A stretch of DNA of 64,000 nt from Epichloe hybrida (GCA_019022495.1 JAFEKR010000009.1:682001-746000); one strand, 5' to 3'; shown: positions 1 to 12,477, counted from the stretch's first letter. Notes: generated from the letters alone by a model not told the origin. Program-made: numbers and translations.

Positions 1-748
1 AGTTACTATATATAACTTCTTAAAGCTTTAGAATTATAAAGCTTAAAGTAATATTTAATTAGTTTAAATAATAAATAAATAGTTTAAGCTTTTTTAAAGT
101 TCTTATTATATAACTAGTAATATATTAATACTAAGTATATACTTTATTAACTTCTTATTATTTATTTAGATTTATTAACTAATTATATTATATTAGTTTA
201 AGGTATTTTTAATTAAAATAATAATAATAAATTATAGAAATAGTAAATAATTAGTAGTAATAGTAAATAAAAGAATAAGTTAATTTTTCTTAAAGTTATA
301 TTAGTAAAATAAAGTAATAAGTATAATAGTATTATTAAAAAGGTATAATATTATAAATAACCCTAGTTATAGTAAAATCCTTAAAAAAAGGTAAATATTA
401 TAAATTCTATAACTAATTAAGTAAAATAGGTAATAATAAAAGCTTCTATATAACTAGCTTTCTTTTAATCCTTATAATAACATTATATAATAAAAAGACC
501 CACTTTTTTTTTACTAACACTAATTTGTAGTTTTTGTAGTTAGTGTAGTTAGTAACTACACTAACTACACTACACTACAAGCAAAAAAAAACTATAATAC
601 ACTACACTATAAAAAAAAAAAAAACCTACATTACACTAACTACAAAAAAAAAAAAACTATAATACATTAACTACAAGAAAAAAAAACTACACTATAAATA
701 CAAGATTTTCCTAAAAACTACACTAACTACACTACAAACAATACTCTG
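1..748 (+). mobile_element. MITE-1 copy 1, right arm (hAT-type, left part outside window)
   Basis: This is the right arm of a non-autonomous hAT-like element that also occurs, complete, at 20358-22186 and, in parts, around 27492-45039 and from 62259. It ends with the TIR CAATACTCTG (739-748). Just inside the TIR, 530-735 is packed with subterminal motifs of the form TAGTGTAG / CTACACTAC on both strands, which in hAT elements usually bind the transposase. The rest is AT-rich filler without an open frame. It is inserted in a MITE-2 fragment, so one element of this superfamily sits in another. Confidence 0.8.
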
Positions 749-981
749 ACTACACTACACTACATACTACACTATAAGGAGATTTTTTTACTACATGTAG
801 TATTTGTAGTATTTTGTAGTATTTGTAGTATTTTCTTATATTTAATAATATTATAGCTTCTAATAGCTTATAATAGCTTATAGTATTATAAGGGTTAAAG
901 TTTTTAAAAATATTAATAAAATAAAATACTTTTCTTTTTTTAAAAAAATAATTAAAGAAATAATAATAATATTAGTGTTAA
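749..981 (-). mobile_element. MITE-2 fragment
   Basis: This stretch matches the reverse complement of one arm of the complete MITE-2 at 13199-14691. The shared landmarks are the TACTACACTA-AAGGAGATTTTTTTACTACATG block and a short run of TTATAATAGC decamers near 850-880. It is cut on the left by MITE-1 and on the right by the Copia-1 A LTR. It has no coding capacity. Confidence 0.7.
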
Positions 982-1263
982 TGTGGCTTCCTCCGGACCC
1001 TCGGACAATAGTTAGTCCGGCCGTGGCCAAAGTGTAGGTCCACTAAAGGGATGCACACAATGCAATTAGCTATATTACAAGTAACCTTACATTGCTTACA
1101 GTGGCTTTACACTACTACCTCACTTTTCCCCCTTTTTACTTACTTTCTTTTCTAGCTAGATTTCTTTCCTTCTCTCTTTTCTTAGCTTATTATTATTAAC
1201 CTTATTATTATTATTAAATTTAACCCTTTTACACTAGTGTAATATTCCTTAGTATAACTAATA
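982..1263 (+). repeat. Copia-1 copy A, 5' LTR
   Basis: The LTR starts TGTGGCTTCC and ends AACTAATA (RIP form of a TG...CA end), 282 bp. It is homologous to the 289-bp LTRs of Copia-1 B (29265-29553 and 43812-44100) and to the 5' LTR of copy C (61384-61655). Its first 150 or so bases are unusually G+C rich for this window and nearly free of RIP change. No partner 3' LTR for this copy is present. Confidence 0.85.
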
Positions 1264-1899
1264 CTAATTAGTAGTTAACTATAACTATAAATAAGCTAGG
1301 TATTATAAGAAAAGATATTTTTATAGATAATATAGCCTCTTACTTCTTAAGCTAACCTAGATAGGCTATTTAGGTAAAGAGATATAATTATAAAGTATAC
1401 TAAAGGAAAATAAACTAAAATCCTAGTTATAAGCTTATTAGACTTCTAAGGGATTAATTTATTAACTCTTAGGCCTTTAGGATATTTAGTTAATAATTAA
1501 TCTTATTATCTATTATAAGAAAACTAACTAAATAACTAAATCTATTACTATAAGGTATTTTATTTAAACCTAATGTTAAAAAATAACCCTTAGCTAAGCT
1601 AGCTAACTAATATAACCTCCCTTTACACTCTCTTTATAACTCCTTTTCTCTCTTTATAGCTTTTTATGCCTTAGTGCTTTAGGCATTAAGTTACTTCTAT
1701 ATCTATGCTATCTTTATAGCTTATTTTTCTCTCTTTTACTATTTTTTTTCTTTTACACTTTTTCTATTATTTTTATTATTTCCCTCTATTTATCTTATTA
1801 ATCCTACTAATCCTATTTATCCTATTTTATTTATCCTATTTATTTTATCCTATTTATTTTATCCTATTTATTTTACCCTATTTATCCTATTTATTTTGT

Positions 1900-3750
1900 T
1901 TATTCTATTTACCTTATTTTTCTTATTTTTCCTATTTTACCTATTTTTTAAGATTTACCTAGTTTATCCCTCTTAATAAACATAGAAATTACCCTATTAT
2001 TATACTACTATTTAGTTTATTCTAATTATTTAAAAAGACTAAACCTTTTTTAAGAAAGAAATAAAATTAAATATTAGACTATTAATAAGATAAACTCCTT
2101 ACCTTACTTCCCCTAATACTAAGGTACCTTAAAAGCCTTTAATAATAGCTTTTAAAAGTCTAAAAAAAATAGTTTACTAAGGTAACTATAGCTATATTTA
2201 TTTATACTTATAAAAGACTAAGAAAAGCTTACTTAACTAAACCTAGAGATTACTATATAGCCTAAGCTTAATAATTAAATTATAAGGTTTATTTATACTA
2301 GTAAGTATTAAAATTAGTAAGAAAAAGACCTTTAGAAAAACTTTAAAGAAGATTTTAAAGGTTAAACTAAAGATATATTTAGAAAAGCTACTAATAATCT
2401 TATAAAAAAGCTATAAAACTCTTTATAAGATAATAATATTTATATTAGCTAAGAAGTAAGCCTTTTTATTTTAATAGCTTTTAAATATATACTTTAAAAG
2501 GTAATAATAACTCTATAGCTAAGAAATAAGTTATAATCTCCTAAACTACCGTATATATAACCCTTATAAGCTATTACCCTTAAGACCTTTCTTAATATTT
2601 CTTACCCTTAAAGGGAATAATTACTATATTCTTTATAAGAACCCTTATAATAATCTTAATTATATTAGGAGTTTAACTCTTAATAGCTTACTTTCCTTTC
2701 TTAATCCTTTTCTTTAAATAAATAAATTATAAAGAAAATATCTAAGCTTATAAAAATATATAAGAATAGTAATTACTATAGTAAAAAGCTATATAACTTT
2801 CTTTTACTAAAGCTTATACTCTTTAAGAGTAAGTATAACTAAATTAACTTTCTTAAGTTATATTTTAGTAAAGTATTTCTTATTATATTAATAAGAGATA
2901 TTAAATAGTACTTTCTTAATTACTTTACTAGTAAAAACCTTTTTTATAAAGAGATAATTATAAATATTTATTAATACTTTAAAATAAAAAGTAATTAATA
3001 GTTTTATTACTATAAGTAAAGTAATATAATCCTTAAGAATATTATTACTTAAAACTCTAAAAAAAGTAAGCTTAAGTACCTTAAGATTTTATTAATTACC
3101 TTAAAGAGAGTTTATAAAGAGCTATATTTCTTTATAATAGTAAATATAAAGCTTTATAAGTAAACCTTAAATATAGTCTTTAGTATCCTTAAATATTAGG
3201 TAATAAAGTATATATATATACTAGGCTTTAAGAATCTTACTAGTAATCTTTATAAGTTAATTATAATTATAAAGAGTAATATAAAAAGTAACTAATACTA
3301 CTAGTATTAAAATAAAGACTTATTAAAGGTAATATTTATAGATTACTAATATAGCTAATAAAATTAAAAAAACTAAGAAAAAGAAAGTTATTATAATAAC
3401 TTTAAATAACTTAAGTAATGCTTTATTTATAGTAAGAGTAATTACTATTTTTAACCTATATTAATACTAAGTATTAGAAAAAGAAAGAGAAATAGTAAGC
3501 TAGTAAAAACTATTACTTATCTCCTATAAAGAAAAAGTTCTAGGTATTTCTTACTTTATTTAAAGAAAATAATAATAATAAGGAAAAGAAAGTAAAAGAC
3601 TAGGAAATATAGCTTAAGGCCTTTACTTAGGACTAAGATAATAATAATAATATTATTAAGAAAAAGCTATTATTAAAGGTATACCTTAGTATTATATAAT
3701 TCTTTTACTTAGGATTATAAATAATAAATAATATTAATATCCTTATAATA
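1900..3750 (+). pseudogene. Copia-1 A gag region, decayed
   Basis: By position (between the LTR leader and the integrase) and by homology to copies B and C, this should be the Copia gag. The plus-strand frames are dense with TAA and TAG. I did not see an intact CCHC zinc knuckle. Lys-rich runs such as around 3365-3395 fit a nucleic-acid-binding protein but do not prove it. The boundaries are estimates. Confidence 0.5.
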
Positions 3751-3779
3751 CTTAAGAATTAGGCTTTCTAGTATGCCTT

Positions 3780-5046
3780 ACTTAAGTAAAAGCTATATCT
3801 TAAAGAGGCTTCTAATAAGAATAATTTAATTTACTATATATTTAAAGAATATAGTTCTAAAGAGGTCTTTATAGGAATCATACTAGATATAAAAGCCTTA
3901 GGCTAATTAACTACTAGTCTAGTATAGGCTAGAGCCTTACTAAGATTAATGCTATTATTAATAATTAAACCTTATAATCTAGAAGTTATTAGCTTTAGTA
4001 CTAGATTAGTAGTAATATATAGCGTTATCTATATGCTTATAAAGCTTAGCTAAATTAACTTCTATATCCTTAATATTACTATACCTTTTCTCTTTTCCCT
4101 TACTAATATAAGTAAGATAAAGGTTAAGATTAATAACCTTACTAATATATTAATTTAAAATAATAAAACTATACCTATTATATATAAATAAGGCTACTCT
4201 TAGTGGCTTCTAAAGGTAAGAGAAACTACTACTTTTTACCTATTAAAAGGAGAGATTTGTTAGCTTTACTAAAGGTTTAGTTATCCTTTAATTTAGTAGC
4301 TTATAAAGATCCTTTAATAAGCTAGTTATCATATTAAATACTATATAATTAAGAAGCTTACTAAAGTCTATTACTATTATTAGATAAATAGAAAAGCCCC
4401 TAGCTAGTTTAAATTCTCCCTTAAAGATAACTATAACTTTAACTATAAGATTATTATTAATATTATACTAATTAATAGGTAGCTAGTCCTTTATATTATT
4501 AATTTAATAACCTTATTTTAAGTAACTTAATTCCTTAATCCTAAGAAGTAAAAAGCTTATAATATTTAGGATATAATTAGAGAGTGCTAAATTAATATAT
4601 ATCTAAGCCCTTTAAACTAGATTATTTATAATACTAGTAATAACTTTACTTTAGCTAAATTTAAGTATTATACTTACCTAATATTAATTAAGATTAATAA
4701 GATACCTATTAAAGCTTATAATAGTATTAGAAAAGTTAAAAGATATTATAAATCTCTTTACTAGGCTTATAATATTATTATAAATTTAATTAGTAAAAAG
4801 ATTACACTTAACTAATAACTCTAAATAGCTATTAAAGCTATTAATAACTTAGTAAGCTTTAATAGACTTATACTTACACTACTAGTCTTTAGAGCTTACC
4901 TATAAATAATAGATAAGTTACTACTAAGTATCTTTATTATTTAATAAGCTAAAGTAATTTAAAAAGTAACTAATAAAGTTTACTATTACCTAGCTAACAG
5001 ATAAGTTTATAAAGCCTTTAGCACTTAGAATAGCCTTAATATATTA
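3780..5046 (+). pseudogene. Copia-1 A protease/integrase region, decayed
   Basis: One plus-strand frame, read through many RIP stops, gives a recognisable Copia polyprotein. First comes a protease-like stretch (FIGIILDIKALG, near 3870). Then comes the GAG-pre-integrase zinc domain with its LY-RFSYPL--LIKIL motif and KLTKVYYYY-INRKAP (expected HHCC residues are now Tyr), followed by the integrase core with KDNYNFNYKIIINIILI and N-NFTLAKF. The expected catalytic Asp at the core start reads as Asn. The frame continues after Gypsy-1 A at 12701 with KEKGK-HSPYKLL, the link between integrase and RT in fungal Copia elements. The protein is dead. Confidence 0.75.
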
Positions 5047-5051
5047 CTAAT

Positions 5052-5269
5052 TGTAAGGGCTTAGGCTTTGCCTAAGCATTGTCTGCATAGCAGTTAGAGA
5101 GGGGATTAGTAAAAGTAGCTAGGGTAAGGAAAAGGAGGCTTATATAAGTAGCCTAGGGGGTATAAGGGGCACTACTAGGGATAGTCTCTTACCCTTTCTC
5201 TTTTCTCCTTAAGTCTCTTAATACTATATTAACACCCTATTATAGTTACCTAAGGGCTAGTTTATAATA
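5052..5269 (+). repeat. Gypsy-1 copy A, 5' LTR
   Basis: 218 bp, from TGTAAGGGC to TTTATAATA (RIP form of CCATAACA). It contains a palindrome GCTTAGGC/GCCTAAGC near its start, a TATATAA box at 5141 and the sequence AAGTCTCTTAAT at 5211-5222, which is the exact complement of the primer site right after the LTR. The 5-bp TSD CTAAT lies at 5047-5051. Confidence 0.92.
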
Positions 5270-5281
5270 ATTAAGAGACTT
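5270..5281 (+). promoter_or_regulatory. Gypsy-1 A primer-binding site, self-complementary type
   Basis: ATTAAGAGACTT begins at the first base after the 5' LTR and is the perfect reverse complement of 5211-5222 inside the LTR. The same pair occurs in copy C. No match to a common tRNA 3' end is obvious. This is the arrangement expected if the mRNA 5' end folds back to prime reverse transcription, as in Tf1. Confidence 0.7.
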
Positions 5282-5639
5282 CCTTTAGTCCTTTTTAATA
5301 ACTACTAAAAGATATAATAAAAATACTAATAGATATATTAATAAATATAATAGACACGCTTTAACTATAAGACTAACCTAGCTAGGGGATAATAACTCCC
5401 TTATCTAATGCTATAGTATTACTAGTAGCTTAATAGGCCTAATTTAAAACGCTTTAACTTATACTTAATAAGCAAATAGCAGAGCTTATATGCCTTTAAT
5501 AATATATAGCTATAAACACTATAAAACCTTTAACCTAACTACCTATTATAGCCTAGCCTAATGCCCTAATAGTTAACCTTACTTTACCTCTTACCTTTAA
5601 CCTAGTCTTAATTATACCTAGGGTAAAATAAAAACCTAT

Positions 5640-6560
5640 CCCTATAGGTAACCTATATAATAGTAATAAGGCCTTATTTACTATATAAAGGTTTCTAATA
5701 AAATATAAGCTATAGGTAAATAAGGACTTTATTAAAACTAATAAGAATAGGTAAATATTTATTTACTAGAACTTATTCTCTAAGGTCTAGTCCTAGGTAG
5801 CTACTTTCTTTAAATAGGGTAGTATTTATAATTTTAACCTAGCTAAATTCCTAGAATACCTTAAGTCTATATTCTTTAATTTATATAAATAGGAGATAGC
5901 TCTTATAGAGCTTAACTAGATAAAATAAGGCCTAGGGGAGCTATTTTCTATATTCTTTATTTACTTTATAAAGAAGCTCTTATTAGTAAGAGGGGATTAT
6001 TAAGGGAATAATATAAAGCTAGTAAAGCTTTAATAAGCGCTTAATAAGTGTTTAAGAGAAATTAGTATAAGCTAGGGTATTAGCTAAAGTATATAATATA
6101 TAGCTATTATATAGTATTATAAGATTATAGTTAATATTAAGGCCTTTACTATAGAGAATAAGTACTAGTTTTAATATAAACTATAGCTAGCTAAACCTAT
6201 ATCTTAGACTAACTATAAGGGTAATATACTAATAACTAGGGTATATATAGTAAGGACTTAATTAGGAAAATAAAATAAGCTAGTTAAGAAAGAGAAAGGT
6301 CTAAAGCTTACTATAAATATATAATAGGCTAAATAAGTATTAGAAGCAAAGTTAGCTAAATACTACTAGAAGGGATACTACCTATAATATAAATCTAAGG
6401 ACTACTATATTTAGGAGTGTACCTTTCTCCTACCTTATTACCTATAGGTTAGCATTAACTTATATAGAGTAAATAAGGAAAGTATAAATAAGGAGATAAA
6501 CATTCCCTCTATAGAAAATAAGTAACCCCTAAGTAAAGTCTTATATAAGGGTAAGAAAGC
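5640..6560 (+). pseudogene. Gypsy-1 A gag, decayed
   Basis: Gag-like frame with a CCHC zinc knuckle at 6379-6420. The spacing C-x2-C-x4-H-x4-C is exact, but the first two Cys codons now read TAC and TAT and the His codon reads TAC, all Tyr; only the last Cys (TGT, 6418-6420) survives. Each change is one C-to-T or G-to-A step, as RIP makes. Several CAG/CAA positions are stops. The start is not defined. Confidence 0.7.
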
Positions 6561-6917
6561 TAACTATATACTATAATATAAGATAACTATTTAAGCTATA
6601 TAGAGTTAGAGTAGGATATAGTATAATATATAAACTAATTACTATTCTTAATTTCTATACTCTTTAATATATATTATTATATTAATATCTAGATTAATTA
6701 TAGTTATAATTATTATAGTGCTATAAGTAAGTTAGTAGTAAAATAGTTTAGCCTAGAGCTTATATATTTACTAAAGAGAAAGCGTGTTTAAACTATAGTA
6801 AAAATAGAAAGGAAGGGAAAGAGAGTATAGGAGAATACCTCCTTAATTACCTATATAGTATACACTAAAATAGACATTAATAGCTAGGAGTTATTAGTAT
6901 ATTTATATATTATCCTA

Positions 6918-7459
6918 ACCCCGTGGCGTGGTGGTTACACGCTGTGGAGACCTGTTCCGGGTCGCAGGTCGTGGGTTCGAATCCCACACGGGGCACAATT
7001 TTAGAGGTCTTGGTCACACCTCTAAAATTGAACCAATCGCAGGGCTAGAAAAAGTGGGTCTGGTGCCCCCACTTTTCTAGCCTTGTAAGCGAATTAAACA
7101 AGCTACTTCGCTATATAAATTAGCTAGGATACCTAGAGCTCTAGGGTCTAATTTTGAGCTAGGGTTTGCAACTATATTGCATAAATTGACAGATTTGGGA
7201 ACCAGATTGAAGAAGACGGGGATAGTTGGAGGAAATATCGTTGTAAGAGAGTTGTAGATATCAAACACCTACGAGTTAGAACCATGTATGTAGTTAAACA
7301 TCAAATCGTAGTAGGTTTTTCACCTAACTAGGCAACTAACTAGTTATCTAGTTATCTAGATAATTAGCAACCTAGTACGGTTTTCCTACTACAAAGCAAT
7401 TACTGAAGGAGTACTAGTCAAAGCATAAAATTGCTATCTAGCGTAAACAATATATATAT
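6918..7459 (+). mobile_element. SINE-1, tRNA-derived head, LINE-like 3' tail
   Basis: A 542-bp insertion in Gypsy-1 A flanked by a 13-bp target-site duplication ATATATTATCCTA (6905-6917, 7460-7472). The head (6919-6995) is tRNA-like, with an A-box TGGCGTGGTGG and a perfect B-box GGTTCGAATCC (6974-6984). The body holds two strong hairpins (6997-7029 and 7043-7082). The last 70 or so bases are homologous to the 3' end of the Tad1-like LINE of this window, ending CTAGCGTAAA followed by a (TA)n tail. Base composition is far more balanced than its host, so it escaped RIP or arrived late. A 63-codon frame on the minus strand (7077-7268) is not a gene. Confidence 0.88.
6919..6995 (+). tRNA. tRNA-like SINE head (not a functional tRNA)
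   Basis: The acceptor-like CCCCGTG pairs with CACGGGG, the T-arm GTGGG-TTCGAAT-CCCAC (6971-6987) is perfect, and a GACCTG/CAGGTC anticodon stem can form. However, its loop has about 10 nt and the variable loop is almost absent, so the fold is not canonical and no anticodon can be assigned. It reads best as the internal RNA polymerase III promoter of the SINE. Confidence 0.6.
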
Positions 7460-7479
7460 ATATATTATCCTAGGCCTTA

Positions 7480-9180
7480 TATAAGATATTATACTTAGGA
7501 TACTATAGCTAAAACATTATAATATAGTTATTTATATAGTAAAATAGTAATTAGTTATTAGAGTAATAGAGGGCTTATGTGTCTCTAAAGCCTTTACACA
7601 TAAGGTAAAGACTCTAGTATAAGGGATTATTAAGTTTTTATATACTATAGAAGCGCGCTAGGCATATTATAGAAAGGATACTTCTATAATATTTATTACT
7701 ATAAGCCTTAGGGAGATAATAATAGTACTATAGATTATAGTGCTTAAGATAAAACCTAATAGCCTAGACACATTAACATTACCTAAGGAGTTAGCTAACT
7801 TTATAGACCTTTTTAATAAGGCTAGAGCTAATAGCTTACCTCCTTATTAGGGGTCCCTTAATTACTATATATGCTTACGTAAGAATTAGGATAAGTCTAA
7901 ACTAACGCTCTCTTAGGGACTATTATATAATATACTAAGGGACTAGCTTCTAGAGGTTAGGCGCTAGATTATAGACTTAATAAATAAGGGTTAAATTTAT
8001 ACTAGCTTATTATTAGCTATAGCTCTAGTCTTTCTTATTAAAAAGGCTAATAGGGGTTAGCGTTTTTATGTAAATTACTACACTCTTAATAAGATAATAG
8101 TATAAGATTACTATTCTCTTTTATTAATTAAGGAGACACTTTATTCCTTATCCTAGGTATACTAGTTTATAAAGGTAAATATTTATATAGTGTTTTATAA
8201 GCTATAGATTACTAAGGGCTAGGAATACCTAATAGCGTTTTAAACTAGGTTTAGGCTATTTAAGTAGCTAGTTTACCCCTTTAGCCTAGCTAGCATACTA
8301 GTAATATTCTAACACTATATTAATAAGTCCTTAGGGAATATATTAGGGGACTTTATTATAGTATACTTAGATAATATCTTAGTTTACTTAGGGGGATTAA
8401 GGAAAGACTATATAGCTAAGGTCTTTTAATATTAAGCTACTTAAAGGCTATAAGTTTATACTTAGACCTTAATAAGTTTATATTTATAGTAAAGGAAGTT
8501 TAATACCTAGGATACATTATTATAGCGGGTTATTTTATCTATCTAAACCTAGTAAAGGTTATAGCTATTAGGGAGTAAGTAGCCCTAATAAAACTTTAGG
8601 GGGTCTATAGCTTCCTAGGGTTTACTAACTTTTACTATAACTTTATTAGTAACTTTTTAGAACTAGTGGCACTGCTAATATAATTAACTAAGAGAAATAT
8701 CCCTTTCTAATAAGGACCTAAAGAGAATAATGCCTTTAATAGGCTAAAAGATACCTTTATTACGTACTTAGTACTAGTATAATAAGACCTAGATCTCCCT
8801 ATAGTAGTAAAAGCTAATTATTTAGGAATAGCTATTAGAGAATGCCTTTCCTAGTAAGGCTAGGATAGCATTATATACCTAGTTACTTACTACTTTACTA
8901 GCCTTATAACCTTATAAAAGAACTATATAATCTATAATAAGGAATTATTAGCTATTATCTTATGCCTTAAGGTATAGTTAGCTAAGCTATAAGGCGTTTC
9001 TAGTCTATTTATAATCTATATAGACTATAAAAACCTAGAGTACTTTATAACTCCCTAGTTAATATTAGAGTAATAAGCTTAATAGGCAAATATACTTATG
9101 CTATTTAATTTTTACCTCTAGTATAAACTTAGTATATAAGTATAATAGCTTAATACTCTTTCTTAAAGGGAATAGGACTA
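7480..9180 (+). pseudogene. Gypsy-1 A reverse transcriptase and RNase H, decayed
   Basis: The frame reads FIIVYLDNILVYLGGL at 8350-8400. This is the RT active-site box, with YLDD changed to YLDN (8364-8375), so one catalytic Asp is lost. It is followed by the connection domain (ITAG...ISI and SFLGFANFYR-like text) and by RNase H, including NYIIYNKELLAIILCLK and IIYIDYKNLEYFITP (8820-9170). These are standard Ty3/Gypsy motifs. Many TAA/TAG codons interrupt the frame. Confidence 0.85.
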
Positions 9181-9479
9181 GGAAAAGGTAACCTTTAAAA
9201 TAGAATATATTCTATAACTTATTACTATTATATAGCTCTTACTAATACTAGATAAATAGTAAGATAATAGTAGTATAGTATTACTACTAGCTAGTAAGGT
9301 TCTCTTTACTACTAAATACCTTTAGACCTTATAGGACTAGGCTATTATCTTTAACCTTATATATAGTATTTAATTAAGGGCTATCTAGGAAAGGGCCTAG
9401 AGGTTTCCTATTAAGGCATTTATAAGAGAGTAAGTAATAAATTATTTTATAAGCGCTTATAGGGCACTTTAGTTTAGGG

Positions 9480-10800
9480 GCTATACCTAGGTCCTAGTGT
9501 AAGAGCCTCTTATAATAACCCTAATATAGTAATACTATAATTTACTAGTAGTAAAGCACTTAGGTTATAACACTATATTCTAAATCTTATAATAGTAGTT
9601 TTACTAGGATAGGATATTATAAGATATTACTAGGTTTATTTATAACTATTATTACTATAGTAATTATAAAAGCTATTAATAACGCTAAGGCTTACTAAAG
9701 CCTTTACCTATCCTTAACTAGTTTTAGTTATAAATCTTTATTAACTTTATAATAAACTTACTAGCACTATCCCTAGAAAAGCTATAATACCTAATAGTTA
9801 TTATAGATTAACTCTTTAAATTTATTTAGCTTAAGGCTATAACTTTTATAGGAGCTAAGGAATATATAAAGAGGTTTAAAATAGTTTAGTAATAGTTTAG
9901 AGGGTTTCCTTAATTAATTATTATAGATTATAGTTTAGATTAGTTAGGAAAGTTTTAGATAATATTATACTCCTTAGTTAGGATTAATTAGTTACTTTTT
10001 ATATTATATTACTTATAAACTAATAGTAATATAAAGTAAGCAAACTAAGAGGTGTAAGTAATATAATATATTATAGTCTCTTTCTTATAGTTTAACTAGC
10101 TAGAATATCTAGTTACTTACTAGCTTATAATTAATAATAGGCTATTTTCTATAATAGGAGTTAGCCTAAATAAGCTACTATATAGCTATAACCTAGAGCT
10201 AGTCTAAGCACTACTAGATATATTTGCTTTTATAATAACACTAAAGGGGTAAGTAATATAGTTTCTTAAGTACCTCTAGGAGGGTACTTATCTAGTATAA
10301 GCTATAATAGCTTATATATAATAAAGGTAGTAAGATACTATATTTACTTTATATTAGCTAGTGAAATAGTTTTAGGTTAAAGATAAGGTATAGCTTTTAC
10401 TTAAAAACATTAAAACTAACTACCTCTTATAGAAACTTAATTAAGTAATAGTAAAGTATATAGTTATAAAAGTCCTAATATTACTTATAGTATAGCTTAA
10501 TATCCTAAGAGGTATTTACCTAGTATTTTATATAAACCTTATTAAACACGCTATAAAGGACCCTTTCCTTAGTTAGAAGCTTTAGGACTCTTATCTAGGA
10601 CTAGAATAAGTCCTTATAAAAGGTAATAATAAACTTATTAAGGAATATTAGGTTAAGTAAATCCTAGTGGCTTAGAATACCCTAGGCTAGGGCAAAAAAT
10701 ATAATATACTTATTAAGTAAGTAAGTTATATATAGCTTACATAGGAACTATTAGAGAATATAGTATAAATATAGGCCCTTAATAAGTTTAAGGTAAAATA
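9480..10800 (+). pseudogene. Gypsy-1 A integrase and chromodomain, decayed
   Basis: The integrase core reads GLLKPLPIP, then FINFIINL and YLIVIID-LFKFI (9680-9840). The first motif's catalytic Asp position reads Asn. Later the frame shows the C-terminal GKVQLLLKNIKTNYLL-like text (10380-10440) and a closing chromodomain-like segment (about 10655-10790) matching ILV(A)--GKKYNILIK-VSYI-LT-ELLENI, where the aromatic cage residues are partly stop codons (TGG to TAG). Chromodomains steer insertion to modified chromatin in this clade (family knowledge). Confidence 0.78.
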
Positions 10801-12477
10801 AGGAGATATATAATATAATAATAAACTAAATTAATTTTAAAAGACTTATATACCTATAAGGACTTCTATAAGCACCTAAGGCACTAAATTACTATATTTT
10901 ACTACTACTACTTAATAAGGATAATTATCTATTAAGGTATTACCTAAATTACTAGGAGAAAATAAATAGGGGCGTATTACCTTTATCTAGAGTTATACTA
11001 CTATTACTATAGCTATAGCATTATTATTACTAAGTAATAGTTATAGTATAATAAGTTATTTACCTTATTTACCTTAGGTATAACCTAGGACTTAAATAGT
11101 ATAAATAAGGTTAGTATAAGGAGAATATATAGAAGAGAGTATAATAGAAAACTTAGTAAGTAAGTAGTAAGTAAAAGAAAAATAACTAAGGGGGGGAGAA
11201 GTATTATTTCTAGCTAGAGAATAGCTAGCTCCTAAGGCTCTAGAAATATAATTATAAGTTAGACTTATTATAAAGAGAAGGTATAAAAGTTACTAGTAGC
11301 AATAAGAAGGAGAGTTATTACTTAACCTAGTAATCTAAATATATTACTAGATTTTATCCTAGTAATAAGGCATTAAAGCTTAGAGAAGCGTAGTAAACTA
11401 CTTATATATCTCTTTATATATTATAGTTAATTTACTAATAACTTATTAGTTTTATTAGAATAAAACGCTTATAGCTTACTATATAGAATAAGTTATACTA
11501 TAGCTAGCTAAAGGGCTAGCGCTAATAAAAGAGGTAACTTTAAGACTAGTTATATTTATTATAGTAGTATTAGTAGTAAGGGATACCCTAAGGGCTAACT
11601 AAATAAAAGCTAGATAAAACTAAGCCTAAGTAAGGAAGGAGTTTTACTAACTAATAAAGTAGTAATACCTTTAGGATAGTATAAGTATTTTCTTTTTTAT
11701 ATCTAAAGTTTTAAGGACTCAAGGTTTAATAATATATATACCTATAGTAATCTTTACCTTAATATCCTTTAGTGTGTAATAGAGATAAGGGTTAGTAAAT
11801 AAAAGCCTAGTGTACTATATATAGGAAAGGTATTACTTCTAATATAAAGGGTATAATTCTCTAGATTTAGGTAAATAATATTCTAGAACACTAGTAATAA
11901 GGGCTTGTTTTATATATAGCCTATAAGGGCGCTAGACTAATTAGGGAGTAGTATATTAATTATTATCTAAGTTACCCTTTATAAGAAACTTACTAATAGA
12001 ATAGGCTAAAGGTATAGTAAGAGTAACTAGGGGTAAAGAAGAGTTAGATAGGTTATAAGGTATATTCTAATAAAAGAATAATTATTTAAGAAAGAGGTTT
12101 TAATAGGATAAAGGGAAAGGTATAATAGAATTATAATAGTAAAGGGATAGTATTATATAAGGGAAGGTAAGATATAAAAAAGGAACTAAGTAAGATATTT
12201 ATATATAGTTTTAAACCTATATTAGGTAATTAATAAACTAGTAAGGGTAGGGCTAGAGACTATAATAAATAATAGGTTAGTAAGGTAAACGCATTATACA
12301 CACTATAAAACCAAGGCATAGAAGTAAGGTAGTTACTATTACTACGTAATAGCTAGTAAGGCAAATGCATTATATATCTAATAATAATAAGTAAGGAATA
12401 GGATTAATTACCTATAGGATAATTTATAGGACTATTATAAAAAGGGGACTTATTAGACACGCCTAAGTAAGGGCATA
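10800..12477 (+). other. Gypsy-1 A post-pol region, unassigned
   Basis: About 1.7 kb lies between the chromodomain and the 3' LTR. One frame near 11530-11680 keeps a readable stretch (Ser/Gly/Lys-rich, GYPKG-LNKS) that has a similar counterpart in copy C near 57470-57530. This suggests an extra reading frame once existed downstream of pol. No domain was recognised. It could also be a long 3' untranslated region. Confidence 0.4.

Noticed and set aside
1780..1960. TTTATCCTAT tandem repeat as an independent satellite
   Set aside because: It recurs at the same internal place in Copia copies B (43090) and C (60730), so it belongs to the element.
7077..7268. 63-codon open frame on the minus strand in the SINE
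   Set aside because: It overlaps SINE hairpins, has no recognisable domain and no conservation argument; the SINE explains the sequence.
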